DNA of 64,000 nucleotides from Mesorhizobium sophorae. Lineage in GTDB: Bacteria > Pseudomonadota > Alphaproteobacteria > Rhizobiales > Rhizobiaceae. The notes under the pieces were generated by a model. The model worked only from the letters and a program-made list of their open reading frames with translations, was not told where the DNA came from and did not search any database. The position numbers and the translations under genes were made by a program. The DNA lies in NCBI RefSeq assembly GCF_002270415.1, contig NZ_NNRI01000007.1:186001-250000 (forward strand), read 5' to 3'. Below, one piece after another: positions 53,743 through 62,481 of this stretch; the first letter of the stretch is position 1, and each line of letters starts with the position of its first letter.

Positions 53743-54693
53743 TTACTGCCCCGGACCACTGCCCGCGACGAAGCGCACGACAGCGGCGGCCATGTCGTAA
53801 TCCTTTGGCACCACGATAGCGAAGCCACCGGAATGCTTTGATTCCAGGAGATCGTAGATGTCTGGCGTCATCGACTTGAGGTTGGTGAGGAAGACGGTGA
53901 GCCGGCGCTTGGCTTCCGGATTGAGGTCGCTGCGGACGGCGTGGGGACCATATCTCAGCAGGCCCGACGCCCATACGACTTGAAGCGCCGCTGCCGAAAG
54001 CCCAGTTGCTTCGAGCCTCGCCTGGGTGCCCGATGCCTGCGCGCCTGAGGCTTGAGTGCCCGATGCTTCCGGTCGGCCGTCGGCAGCAGCCGTCACCCAG
54101 CCGAACAGGCCATCGGCCTTGCCATCGAGCAGCATCGTTTCCGCCGCCGCAGCCGACTCGGCATGGACCAGAAACGGTGCATCTTGCGAAATCTTGCGGC
54201 CTTCCGCTGTCAACGCGGCCAATGGCAACAGAGAACCGCCGACGCTGTCCGAAGGGGCCATGGCGATGCGATGGCTTTCCATTGCCGCCAGATCAGGCAG
54301 CTTGCCGTCGCGCGTCAAGAGAACGGAGCGGATGCCGATCGCGCCGTCAAAATCGACCGGAGCCACAAGCGGCTCGATGCATCCGCAGCGTTGCGACGCC
54401 GTCGCGTAGGCTGTCGCCGAATAGATTGCGTATTCGATGCGGGCATTGGCCTGCGCCTCGATCAGCGCGGCATAGTCGCGGGCGACGACAATCTCGACCT
54501 TCATCCCCAAGGCCTTGGTATAGGCGTCGGTCAACCGTGCCAGCCCCGGAACGGTGTTGCCGGCGCCTGGCTCGGCGACGATGCCGATGCGGAACGTACC
54601 GATATCATCGCGCCAGTCGGCATGCGCCGGATTGGACCAGAGCGCACCCTGCACCAGCATGAGAGCGGCGTATGCCTTCAGGGTAACCCTCAT
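53743..54693 (-). CDS. PhnD-like phosphate/phosphonate-type periplasmic binding protein
   Basis: A 316-residue secreted protein. A signal ([20 protein letters not shown]) is followed by the PhnD fold: [58 protein letters not shown] and [20 protein letters not shown] short repetitive insertion ([17 protein letters not shown]) lies at about residue 225. No transporter genes are adjacent; it could be a sensor or an orphan binding protein. It converges on the second tadE-like gene. ATG 54693 (MRVTLKAY) is chosen as the start of the signal peptide. Confidence 0.75.
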   Translation of the reverse strand: MRVTLKAYAALMLVQGALWSNPAHADWRDDIGTFRIGIVAEPGAGNTVPGLARLTDAYTKALGMKVEIVVARDYAALIEAQANARIEYAIYSATAYATASQRCGCIEPLVAPVDFDGAIGIRSVLLTRDGKLPDLAAMESHRIAMAPSDSVGGSLLPLAALTAEGRKISQDAPFLVHAESAAAAETMLLDGKADGLFGWVTAAADGRPEASGTQASGAQASGTQARLEATGLSAAALQVVWASGLLRYGPHAVRSDLNPEAKRRLTVFLTNLKSMTPDIYDLLESKHSGGFAIVVPKDYDMAAAVVRFVAGSGPGQ

Positions 54694-54772
54694 GACAGAA
54701 CCGCCGCCTGCTTTCCTCGATCCATACCCATGCCCGCCGCATCGTTGCGACATGCCAAAACCGCCACGCACC

Positions 54773-54821
54773 ATGCATGTCGTTGCCCCAAAACCGCTGC
54801 GCACTTTTGGGCGACATGCAT
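54773..54821. repeat. R1 repeat, array copy 1
   Basis: ATGCATGTCGTTGCCCCAAA at the left and ACTTTTGGGCGACATGCAT at the right form a near-perfect 49-bp hairpin. The spacer TCTCAGTTT follows. Confidence 0.9.
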
Positions 54822-54830
54822 TCTCAGTTT

Positions 54831-54880
54831 ATGCGTGTCGTTTGCCCCAAAACCGCTTCGCACTTTTGGGCAACATGCAT
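54831..54880. repeat. R1 repeat, array copy 2
   Basis: 50 bp, one base longer than its neighbours, with ATGCGTGTCG at the left and GGGCAACATGCAT at the right. It is again followed by TCTCAGTTT. Confidence 0.9.
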
Positions 54881-54889
54881 TCTCAGTTT

Positions 54890-54938
54890 ATGCGTGTCGT
54901 TGCCCCAAAACCGCTGCGCACTTTTGGGCGACATGCAT
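54890..54938. repeat. R1 repeat, array copy 3
   Basis: 49 bp. Identical to copy 1 except for ATGCGT in place of ATGCAT at the left end. The identical spacers show the array arose by tandem duplication. Confidence 0.9.
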
Positions 54939-55032
54939 CGGACTATCACGCCTGGTCGTTGCCGTTTGGTTTCCGAATTGCCAACGAAGTCGCGGAACCC
55001 TATGTCTGGGCGTTCAAACTGGCAACAATTCG

Positions 55033-56274
55033 ATGACGCGCGCTTTCCTCTTCGTTCTGGACTCCTTCGGCATCGGCGGGGCGGCCGACGCCGACCGCTA
55101 TGGCGACGCAGGCGCCAACACATTCGCGCACATCACGGAAGCCTGTGCCGAAGGCCGCGCGGATCGCGAAGGGCTTCGCAGTGGACCGCTATTTGTCCCC
55201 TACATGGCGTCGCTCGGGCTTGGCAAGGCTGCCGAAACCGCCACGGGACTGGGCTTCGCCAGCAGCGGCACGGATCTGCTCACGACGGCCTTCCACGGCG
55301 CGGCGCAAGAGGTTTCGAGCGGCAAGGACACGCCTTCGGGCCATTGGGAAATCGCCGGCCTGCCGGTGCGATTCGACTGGGGCTATTTCCCGGATACGGT
55401 TCCCGCCTTTCCGGCGGATCTGACCGAGGCGATCATCCGCGAGGGCAAGGTGCCGGGCATTCTCGGCAACTGTCATGCGCCGGGCACCGAAATCATCGAG
55501 CGGTTCGGCGAAGAGCACATCCGTACCGGCAAGCCGATTTGCTACACGTCGGTCGACTCGGTCCTGCAAATTGCCGCGCATGAAGCCCATTTCGGCCTCG
55601 AGCGGCTTTATGAGTTCTGCAAGGTGGTGCGAAGGCTGGTTGACCCGCTGAGGATCGGGCGGGTGATTGCACGGCCGTTCGTCGGCGAAACCACCGCGAC
55701 CTTCGAGCGAACCTACAACCGCCATGACTACGCGGTGCCGCCGCCGGAACCAACCCTGCTCGACCGGCTGACGGCTCGTGGTAGCCGCGTCATCGCTATC
55801 GGCAAGATCGGCGACATCTTCGCCCATCGCGGAATTTCGCAAGTGCGCAAGGCGGCGGGCAACATGGCCATGTTCGACGAGGCACTGGGCGCGATGGATG
55901 ATGCCGGCGATGGCGACCTCGTCTTCGCGAATTTCGTCGACTTCGACACCGAATTCGGGCATCGCCGCGACGCTGCGGGTTATGCTGCAGCGCTCGAGGC
56001 CTTCGACCGGCGGCTGCCGGAGGCATTTGCAAGGCTGCGGCAGGGCGATCTTCTCATCCTGACGGCCGACCACGGCAACGATCCGACCTGGCGCGGGACC
56101 GACCATACGCGCGAACGCATTCCGGTGATCGGCACCGGACCGGCTTTCAAGGGCGGTGACATCGGACTGAGAACGACATTCGCCGACATCGGTGAAACCG
56201 TGGCGGAGCATCTTGGGCTAGCGGCCGGCCGTTACGGCACGTCTTTCTATGCAGCGATTGGCGGCCATGCCTGA
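55033..56274 (+). CDS. deoB: phosphopentomutase
   Basis: A 413-residue enzyme of the alkaline-phosphatase superfamily that interconverts (deoxy)ribose 1-phosphate and 5-phosphate in nucleoside salvage. Metal-site segments are [17 protein letters not shown] at the N-terminus, [13 protein letters not shown] with the phosphorylated Thr, [14 protein letters not shown], and [19 protein letters not shown]. The ATG at 55033 matches the family start; longer frames run through the R1 array and are spurious. mutM starts inside its last codons (8-base overlap). Confidence 0.93.
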   Translation: MTRAFLFVLDSFGIGGAADADRYGDAGANTFAHITEACAEGRADREGLRSGPLFVPYMASLGLGKAAETATGLGFASSGTDLLTTAFHGAAQEVSSGKDTPSGHWEIAGLPVRFDWGYFPDTVPAFPADLTEAIIREGKVPGILGNCHAPGTEIIERFGEEHIRTGKPICYTSVDSVLQIAAHEAHFGLERLYEFCKVVRRLVDPLRIGRVIARPFVGETTATFERTYNRHDYAVPPPEPTLLDRLTARGSRVIAIGKIGDIFAHRGISQVRKAAGNMAMFDEALGAMDDAGDGDLVFANFVDFDTEFGHRRDAAGYAAALEAFDRRLPEAFARLRQGDLLILTADHGNDPTWRGTDHTRERIPVIGTGPAFKGGDIGLRTTFADIGETVAEHLGLAAGRYGTSFYAAIGGHA

Positions 56275-57157
56275 ACTGCCCGAGGTCGAAACGGTCCGGC
56301 GTGGGCTGCAGCCGGTTCTGGAAGGCGCCACCATCACCCGTGTCGAGGCGCGCCGACCGGATCTGCGCTTTCCATTTCCCGAAAAATTCTCGCAGCGGCT
56401 GACTGGCAAGACGATCACCGCGCTCGGCCGCCGGGCCAAATATCTGACGATGGACGTTGAAGGCGGTCCGGTGCTGATCTGCCATCTCGGCATGTCGGGC
56501 TCATTCCGCATCGAGACGGCGGATGGCAGCGACATGCCTGGTATCTTCCACCACGACCGCTCGAAGAGCTCCAACCACGACCACGTCGTCTTCCATGTTG
56601 TATCCGTGGGCGGCGCCAGTTCGCGCGTGATCTTCAATGATCCGCGCCGCTTCGGCTTCATGTTGTTTGCCGAAGGACCGCCGGATGTCCATCCGATGCT
56701 GGCAGGGCTCGGCGTTGAGCCAACCGGCAACACATTGGACGGCCCGCTGCTTGCCTCATTGATGAAAGGGCGGCGATCACCGCTGAAGGCAGCGCTTCTC
56801 GACCAGAGACTGATCGCCGGGCTCGGCAACATCTATGTCTCGGAGGCGCTGTGGCGCGCCAGCCTGTCGCCGCTGCGCGAGGCGGGCACGATCGCCAAGC
56901 CCGGGAAGAAGGCCCAGGCTCAAAGCGAGAGCCTCGCCGAAGCCATTCGCTCGGTGATATCAGATGCGATCGCGGCCGGCGGATCCTCGCTCAGGGACTA
57001 TATGCAGGCTGATGGATCGCTGGGCTACTTCCAGCATTCCTTCGCCGTCTACGACCGCGAGGGCGAGCCTTGCTCCAAACCCGGCTGTAGCGGCCACATC
57101 GAGCGGATCGTGCAGAGCGGCCGATCGACCTTCTATTGCCGGACGTGTCAGCGGTGA
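56267..57157 (+). CDS. mutM: formamidopyrimidine-DNA glycosylase
   Basis: A 296-residue base-excision repair glycosylase/AP lyase that removes 8-oxoguanine. The N-terminus [13 protein letters not shown] supplies the catalytic Pro2 and Glu3. The central NDPRRFGFM, the helix-two-turn-helix ([17 protein letters not shown]) and the zinc finger at the C-terminus (C-SKPG-C, then YC-RT-C) are complete. It overlaps deoB by 8 bases. The order mutM-echA-rpsT-dnaA is conserved in Rhizobiales. Confidence 0.94.
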   Translation: MPELPEVETVRRGLQPVLEGATITRVEARRPDLRFPFPEKFSQRLTGKTITALGRRAKYLTMDVEGGPVLICHLGMSGSFRIETADGSDMPGIFHHDRSKSSNHDHVVFHVVSVGGASSRVIFNDPRRFGFMLFAEGPPDVHPMLAGLGVEPTGNTLDGPLLASLMKGRRSPLKAALLDQRLIAGLGNIYVSEALWRASLSPLREAGTIAKPGKKAQAQSESLAEAIRSVISDAIAAGGSSLRDYMQADGSLGYFQHSFAVYDREGEPCSKPGCSGHIERIVQSGRSTFYCRTCQR

Positions 57158-57159
57158 GT

Positions 57160-57255
57160 TAGAGCAATTCCAGGAAAAGCGCCTAGCGCCTTTCCTAGGG
57201 GAATTGCCTCAAAACAAAGAGTAGAGCGGTTCTACGTTTCCGTGAAACGATGAAC
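57160..57255. repeat. intergenic repeat, family R3
   Basis: Begins AGAGCAATTCCAGGAAAA, has a central CGCCT...GGAATTGCC inverted part, then CAAAACAAAGAG and GAGCGGTTCT, and ends CGTTTCCGTGAAACGATGAA. A second copy is at 62365. Confidence 0.8.
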
Positions 57256-57286
57256 TGGACGATGGGCGAGCGAGGAGAAGCAAGTC

Positions 57287-58060
57287 ATGGCCTATGAGAC
57301 GATCATCGCTGAGGCGCGCGGCAAGGTCGGGCTGATCACGCTGAACAGGCCGCAGGCGCTCAACGCGCTGAATTCCCAGATCCTGGCCGAACTGGTGGCA
57401 GCCGTGAACGGCTTCGGCGCCGATGCCGGCATCGGCGCCATGGTCATCACCGGTTCCGAAAAAGCCTTCGCCGCCGGCGCCGATATCAAGGAGATGCAGG
57501 CGATCTCCTATGTGGATGCGTACTGCCAAGACTTCTTCGTCGGCTGGGAGGAGTTTACGCGGGCACGGAAGCCGATCATCGCTGCGGTGGCCGGCTATGC
57601 GCTGGGCGGCGGCTGCGAGCTGGCGATGATGTGCGACTTCATCATTGCCGCCGACACGGCCAAGTTCGGCCAACCCGAAATCACGCTCGGCGTCATTCCC
57701 GGCATGGGCGGGTCGCAACGGCTTACCCGCTTCGTCGGCAAGTCGAAGGCGATGGACATGTGTCTGACCGGGCGGATGATGGATGCAGCCGAAGCCGAGC
57801 GTTCGGGCCTGGTGTCGCGGGTCGTGCCTGCCGGCGAGCTCGTCGAGGAGGCATTGAAGGCGGCCGCCAGGATCGCCGACTTCTCGCTGCCATCGGTGAT
57901 GATGGCCAAGGAGGCTGTCAACCGCGCCTTTGAGACAACGCTCGCCGAGGGATTGCGCTTCGAGCGCCGACTGTTTCACTCGCTGTTCGCGCTTGAGGAC
58001 CAGAAGGAAGGCATGGCGGCCTTCACCGAGAAGCGGAAGCCGAATTTCAGCAACCGCTGA
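57287..58060 (+). CDS. enoyl-CoA hydratase
   Basis: A 257-residue crotonase. Both catalytic Glu are present, in [12 protein letters not shown] and [17 protein letters not shown]. Oxyanion-hole residues lie in [10 protein letters not shown]. It hydrates 2-enoyl-CoA in fatty-acid or amino-acid degradation. It stands between mutM and rpsT in the conserved dnaA neighbourhood; there is no sign that it is linked functionally to replication. GGAG with a 9-10 base spacing precedes the ATG. Compare the altered crotonase at 6728. Confidence 0.92.
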   Translation: MAYETIIAEARGKVGLITLNRPQALNALNSQILAELVAAVNGFGADAGIGAMVITGSEKAFAAGADIKEMQAISYVDAYCQDFFVGWEEFTRARKPIIAAVAGYALGGGCELAMMCDFIIAADTAKFGQPEITLGVIPGMGGSQRLTRFVGKSKAMDMCLTGRMMDAAEAERSGLVSRVVPAGELVEEALKAAARIADFSLPSVMMAKEAVNRAFETTLAEGLRFERRLFHSLFALEDQKEGMAAFTEKRKPNFSNR

Positions 58061-58099
58061 CGCCAGTTTGATAGCCGCCAAAAAGAAGGCCAGGCAGCG

Positions 58100-58128
58100 T
58101 TGACGCGCCGGAAAAGCTGAACTATAAG
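58100..58128 (+). promoter_or_regulatory. sigma70-type promoter for rpsT
   Basis: TTGACG, 17 bases, TATAAG: a close match to the housekeeping consensus, ending 92 bases before the rpsT start. Confidence 0.7.
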
Positions 58129-58220
58129 CCGCACCAACCGAGGCGGCCCCGTGGCTGCCCGTTTGTTTTTTGCGCCCTGCGGCATCCCGCATGCGCCGAC
58201 CAGATCAGAAGAGAGGCATC

Positions 58221-58487
58221 ATGGCCAATACATCCTCGGCCAAAAAGGCAACGCGCAAGATCGCACGCCGCGCGGCGGTCAACAAGAACCGTCGCTCGCG
58301 CGTCCGCACCTATATCCGCCAGGTCGAAGAGGCACTTGCCTCCGGCGACAAGGCTGCTGCACAGGCTGCGTTCAAGATTGCGGAGCCGGAATTGATGCGC
58401 GCCGCAACCAAGGGCGTGATCCACAAGAACACGGCGTCCCGGAAGGTGTCGCGACTGGCCCAGCGGGTCAAGGTTTTGTCTGCCTGA
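58221..58487 (+). CDS. rpsT: 30S ribosomal protein S20
   Basis: An 88-residue, very basic protein: [39 protein letters not shown], and [20 protein letters not shown]. This is S20, which binds 16S rRNA early in assembly of the small subunit. GAGAGG lies 5 bases before the ATG. A good promoter and terminator flank it, so it is a single-gene transcript. Confidence 0.97.
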   Translation: MANTSSAKKATRKIARRAAVNKNRRSRVRTYIRQVEEALASGDKAAAQAAFKIAEPELMRAATKGVIHKNTASRKVSRLAQRVKVLSA

Positions 58488-58514
58488 CATCACGTCCTGG
58501 ACTGACGTTCTGAG

Positions 58515-58543
58515 AACCCGGCCGATTGTGCCGGGTTTTTTCG
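58515..58543 (+). terminator. intrinsic terminator of rpsT
   Basis: AACCCGGC, a 7-base loop, GCCGGGTT and a run of T. It begins 28 bases after the rpsT stop. Confidence 0.9.
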
Positions 58544-58710
58544 TTTGCCGGCAAGCACTTAAAAAGAATGGCCGGAAACGGCCCTTTGGCGGCTCGAAAT
58601 GCTTTGCCGGCACTGCCATGCAGGTTGATCGCCGGTATCCCTGAAAAGGGTTCACTTGAAAAAAGTCGTCACTCAGAAATAATCTATACTTTTCAAATAG
58701 TTGCGGACAG

Positions 58711-58730
58711 TCGTCCACAGCTTGTTCACA
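58711..58730 (+). promoter_or_regulatory. two adjacent DnaA-box-like sites
   Basis: TCGTCCACA and TTGTTCACA, two bases apart in the same orientation. Each has one or two mismatches to the consensus TTATCCACA. Confidence 0.5.
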
Positions 58731-58927
58731 TCGAGCCGGGGGGATGGGGGACAAGTCGCTGTCAAGCGAATTATTTCATAAAATTTCGTGACGGGCCGGC
58801 TTTTTCATATTCGCCGGAAAAGAGTTTGAATCACAATGGCTTTGTTAAAAAGTGCCGTAGCGGCACGCCACTCGAACCCGCCTCCACTAACCAGATTCCT
58901 TAAAAATCAGTTAGTCCCGGCCTTGCC

Positions 58928-58936
58928 CTATCCACA
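58928..58936 (+). promoter_or_regulatory. DnaA-box-like site
   Basis: CTATCCACA has one mismatch to TTATCCACA. It lies about 390 bases before the dnaA start. Confidence 0.5.
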
Positions 58937-59325
58937 GCGATTTCGGTAATGTCGGTCTATCGAAAGGGACGGGCTCCGGGCCTTAACCCAGCTTGTAACG
59001 GCCAGCTTAAATTGGCGGGATTTGCAACGCGGATCAAGTCCGTGGACGGCTTTGGTTTGTCTTTTTCGATACGGTAGGGGACTGGCGTAACTAGACATGG
59101 CAGGTAGACGGCGCGCCGGCGCACTTTTCGCCGGATGGTGTCGTATTGCCCAGACATACCCAACGCGGACTGGCTTCCATGGGCCGGCACCGGTTTCCCC
59201 CGAATATTGGCGATGTCATCTGCCGGCGGCGGCAGCAGGCATCGTAGCGAAGACGCAGTTGCCGGGACACGGGTGCAGGGGCGCATCCCCGGTGGAACAG
59301 GGTACGGAAAGACAAGGAAGAGACC

Positions 59326-60873
59326 ATGCAGAGCGGCATCGAACGGGAGCTTACGGGCGACCTCCCATTTCCTGGAACTTTGACCGGAGCAAACGACATG
59401 GCGGTGTCCAGCGACGCGGAACAGAAGTTCGACCGGGTCAAGACCCAGTTGAAGGCGCGCCTGGGAACTGAAGTCTATTCGAGCTGGTTCGGCCGCATGA
59501 AGGTCGCGGAGGCTTCCAAGGGCATCATCCGCATCTCGGTGCCCACCGCTTTCCTGCGCTCATGGATCAACGGTCACTATCTCGACCTCATTTCCGAGTT
59601 GTGGAAGCAGGAGGATCCCGATCTCCTCAAGATCGAGATCGTTGTGCGGACGGCGACCCGCCAGGGGCACAGCCATGCCGAGCCGGAAGTGGCGCCTGCG
59701 CGAGCCAAGATGACGCGGCAGACGCAGACGGCGCTCGCCGCCGGCACTGTCAGCCCCGGCCGGACTGAGCGCGCACCGGCTCCGCGTCCGGGCACACCGG
59801 TCGAGAGCGAGTTCCGGCACAATGTGCTCGGCTCGCCGCTTGATCCGCGCTACACATTCGGCTCCTTTATCGAGGGACCGTCGAACCGGGTGGCCTTCGC
59901 CGCCGCCAAGGCAGTTGCGGAATCGCAGTCCAGCGCGGTGCGCTTCAACCCGCTTTTCCTTCACGCAACCGTCGGGCTCGGCAAGACACACCTGTTGCAG
60001 GCGATCGCCGCGGAATCGCTGAAGCAGAACCCCAAGTCGCGCGTCGTCTATCTCACGGCCGAGTATTTCATGTGGCGCTTTGCCACCGCGATCCGTGACA
60101 ACAATGCGCTGACGCTCAAGGAACAGCTGCGCGACATCGACCTGCTCATCATCGACGACATGCAGTTCCTGCAGGGCAAGTCGATCCAGCATGAATTCTG
60201 CCACCTGATCAACATGTTGCTCGACAGCGCCAAGCAAGTCGTCGTTGCCGCCGACCGGCCGCCGTCGGAATTGGAGTCGCTCGAACCGCGGGTCCGGTCG
60301 CGCCTCAATGGCGGCGTCGCGCTTGAAATGTCGGCGCCCGATTTCGCCATGCGCCTTGGCATGCTCAACTTGCGCCTTGCCACCGCAAGGGTCGATGACG
60401 CATCGCTCAATATTTCGGAGGAGATCCTCAATCACGTCGCCCGCACCGTGACCGGCAGCGGACGCGAGCTGGAAGGGGCGTTCAATCAGCTGCTGTTCCG
60501 CCAGTCCTTCGAACCGCAGATCACCATCGACCGTATCGACGAGATCCTCGGCCACATCTATCGCACCGGCGAGCCGAAGCGGGTTCGTATCGAGGACATC
60601 CAGCGCATCGTCGCGCGCCACTACAACGTGTCGAAGACCGAGTTGCTGTCCAACCGGCGCACGCGCACCATCGTCAAGCCGCGGCAGGTGGCCATGTACC
60701 TGTCGAAGGTGATGACGCCGCGCTCCCTGCCCGAGATCGGACGGCGTTTCGGCGGCCGCGATCACACCACGGTGCTGCACGCCGTTCGCAAGATCGAGGA
60801 CCTTTCGGGCAACGACAATACGCTGGCGCAGGAACTCGAGCTCCTGAGGCGGTTGATCAACGACCAGGCCTGA
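59326..60873 (+). CDS. dnaA: chromosomal replication initiator DnaA
   Basis: A 515-residue AAA+ initiator. Domain I (about 30-110) has [21 protein letters not shown] and [11 protein letters not shown] variable linker follows. The ATPase shows [14 protein letters not shown] (Walker A) and [14 protein letters not shown] (Walker B). Domain IV ends with [20 protein letters not shown], the DnaA-box recognition motif. It starts replication and regulates genes. ATG 59326 has AAGGA at 7 bases; ATG 59398 ([11 protein letters not shown]) has GGAG at 8 bases and is also possible, as N-termini vary among Rhizobiales. Confidence 0.96.
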   Translation: MQSGIERELTGDLPFPGTLTGANDMAVSSDAEQKFDRVKTQLKARLGTEVYSSWFGRMKVAEASKGIIRISVPTAFLRSWINGHYLDLISELWKQEDPDLLKIEIVVRTATRQGHSHAEPEVAPARAKMTRQTQTALAAGTVSPGRTERAPAPRPGTPVESEFRHNVLGSPLDPRYTFGSFIEGPSNRVAFAAAKAVAESQSSAVRFNPLFLHATVGLGKTHLLQAIAAESLKQNPKSRVVYLTAEYFMWRFATAIRDNNALTLKEQLRDIDLLIIDDMQFLQGKSIQHEFCHLINMLLDSAKQVVVAADRPPSELESLEPRVRSRLNGGVALEMSAPDFAMRLGMLNLRLATARVDDASLNISEEILNHVARTVTGSGRELEGAFNQLLFRQSFEPQITIDRIDEILGHIYRTGEPKRVRIEDIQRIVARHYNVSKTELLSNRRTRTIVKPRQVAMYLSKVMTPRSLPEIGRRFGGRDHTTVLHAVRKIEDLSGNDNTLAQELELLRRLINDQA

Positions 60874-61177
60874 CCGGTCGGGCGAAGACGAACCAGAACA
60901 GCACCGGAATTCAATGACTTGCCGGTGCGGTCCTGGATCCGAAATGGGTTCGTGGTGTCGCCTGGGGGCGATCCGGAATTTGGTTTTGCGACACCGGCTC
61001 GCGGACTTCGTGGCCTTTATCCCCAGAAAGCCCGCGTAGCCGGCCTGAACCGGTGGCGCGGGCTTGCGTTTGCTGGTTTTTTCCTGTCAGTTTACGCAGA
61101 TTCTGAGCCTGTTCAGACCTTTCGCGGGGCGCCGCTTACTGGTGACCCGTCATTCATTCAAGCGAGCCTGTTTCGTC
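60874..61177. other. dnaA-dnaN intergenic region
   Basis: 304 bases without a gene. It contains three inverted repeats: GCACCGG/CCGGTGC (60901-60928), GTGTCGC/GCGACAC (60955-60994) and AAGCCCGCG/CGCGGGCTT (61028-61065). The last is followed 11 bases on by TTTTTT, so dnaA may end there and dnaN may have its own promoter. Confidence 0.6.
61028..61083 (+). terminator. possible terminator of dnaA
   Basis: A 9-bp stem (AAGCCCGCG with CGCGGGCTT), with a smaller inner CCGG/CCGG stem, and a T-run after an 11-base gap. Confidence 0.45.
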
Positions 61178-62296
61178 ATGCGTGTTATCCTGGAACGGTC
61201 AAATCTCCTGAAGTCGCTCAACCACGTCCACCGTGTCGTCGAGCGGCGTAACACCATACCGATCCTGTCCAACGTGCTGCTCAGCGCCGAGGGCGCCAGC
61301 CTCGAAATGAAGGCGACCGACCTCGACCTGGAGGTGACGGAAGCGACACCCGCCAAGGTGGAGCGCGGCGGGGCGACGACGGTTCCGGCACATCTGCTCT
61401 ACGACATCGTGCGCAAGCTCGCCGACGGCGCCGAGGTGATGCTGAAGACGGACGAGGACGGCAACGCCATGACGGTGACGTCCGGCCGTTCGAGCTTCCG
61501 CCTCCAGTGCCTGCCGCAATCCGACTTCCCCGAGCTTTCGGCCGGATCCTTCTCGCATATCTTCCGTCTCGACTCAGTTGCCCTGAAGGGCCTGATCGAA
61601 AAGACCCAGTTCGCCATCTCCACCGAAGAGACGCGCTATTATCTGAACGGCATCTACCTGCACACGCACGAGGTCGGCGGCAAGCTGAAGCTGCGCTCGG
61701 TGGCGACCGACGGCCACCGCCTGGCACGCGCCGAGATCGACGCGCCGGCGGGTTCCGAGGGCATGCCGGGCATCATCATTCCGCGCAAGACCGTGAGCGA
61801 GCTGCAGAAGCTGGTCGACGATCCGGATGTCGCGGTCACCACCGAACTGTCGGACACCAAGATCCGCTTCACCATCGGCAGCGTGGTTTTGACCTCGAAG
61901 CTGATCGACGGCACCTTCCCGGACTATCAGCGGGTCATTCCGACCGGTAACGACAAGAGGCTGATCATAGACCGCCAGAGTTTCGCTGCCGCTGTCGATC
62001 GCGTCTCGACCATCTCCTCCGAACGCGGCCGCGCGGTGAAGCTTTCGATCAGCGACGGTCAGGTGACGCTTGCGGTCAACAATCCGGATTCAGGTAGTGC
62101 CACCGAGGAGCTGGCCGCCGACTATTCCTCCGATCCGATCGAGATCGGCTTCAACGCCAAGTACCTGCTCGACGTTGCCGCGCAGCTGACCGGCACGGAG
62201 GCCAAGTTCATGCTGGCCGACGCGGGTTCGCCGACTCTGATCCACGACATGGCCGACGAGACCGCGCTTTACGTGCTGATGCCGATGCGGGTCTAG
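61178..62296 (+). CDS. dnaN: DNA polymerase III beta subunit (sliding clamp)
   Basis: A 372-residue clamp of three similar domains. Landmarks are MRVILERSNLLKSLNHVHRV, VERRNTIPILSNVLLSA, SVATDGHRLARAEI and the C-terminal ALYVLMPMRV. It encircles DNA and holds polymerase and repair proteins. ATG 61178 starts the homology; an upstream frame to 61064 is not homologous. The order dnaA-dnaN-recF is standard. Confidence 0.96.
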   Translation: MRVILERSNLLKSLNHVHRVVERRNTIPILSNVLLSAEGASLEMKATDLDLEVTEATPAKVERGGATTVPAHLLYDIVRKLADGAEVMLKTDEDGNAMTVTSGRSSFRLQCLPQSDFPELSAGSFSHIFRLDSVALKGLIEKTQFAISTEETRYYLNGIYLHTHEVGGKLKLRSVATDGHRLARAEIDAPAGSEGMPGIIIPRKTVSELQKLVDDPDVAVTTELSDTKIRFTIGSVVLTSKLIDGTFPDYQRVIPTGNDKRLIIDRQSFAAAVDRVSTISSERGRAVKLSISDGQVTLAVNNPDSGSATEELAADYSSDPIEIGFNAKYLLDVAAQLTGTEAKFMLADAGSPTLIHDMADETALYVLMPMRV

Positions 62297-62364
62297 CCGG
62301 CGCGGCGTCACCAATCCGGCCTGCTACTGGACCGGCAGCGAGAATTATGGTTGCGGCGACTTCC

Positions 62365-62466
62365 AGAGCAATTCCAGGAAAAATATGAAACGGTTTTCCG
62401 CCCGGAATTGCGTCAAAACAAAGAGTTAGAGCAGGTCTGCGTTTCCTTGAAACGACGAACCGCTCT
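62365..62466. repeat. intergenic repeat, family R3, second copy
   Basis: AGAGCAATTCCAGGAAAA, then GGAATTGCGTCAAAACAAAG, CTGCGTTTCCTTGAAACGAC, and a terminal CCGCTCT. It lies between dnaN and recF and ends 15 bases before the recF start. Confidence 0.8.
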
Positions 62467-62481
62467 ATAGGCGGATAGCGG

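Larger units (their letters stand above)
54694..55032. other. phnD-like/deoB divergent intergenic region with R1 array
   Basis: 339 bases between the divergent genes. About half is a tandem array of three R1 repeats. The last 80 bases contain a short degenerate frame that overlaps the deoB start. Confidence 0.7.
58544..59325. other. long rpsT-dnaA intergenic region with DnaA boxes
   Basis: About 780 bases with no convincing gene. It carries a cluster of DnaA-box-like 9-mers (TCGTCCACA at 58711, TTGTTCACA at 58722, CTATCCACA at 58928). AT-rich stretches lie near 58660-58700, 58770-58860 and 58890-58915, and GANTC sites at 58828 and 58894. It must contain the dnaA promoter and may be an origin or DnaA autoregulatory region. 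Confidence 0.6.

Noticed and set aside
54773..54938. CRISPR-like array of three evenly spaced repeats
   Set aside because: The spacers are identical 9-base sequences, the repeats are long palindromes found elsewhere singly, and there are no cas genes. It is a tandem duplication of an intergenic element.
54052..55032. Long N-terminal extension of deoB
   Set aside because: It passes through the antisense of the PhnD-like gene and three palindromic repeats; phosphopentomutase homology begins at 55033.
60919..61251. 110-codon frame between dnaA and dnaN
   Set aside because: It overlaps the dnaN start, has no motif, and crosses three hairpins.
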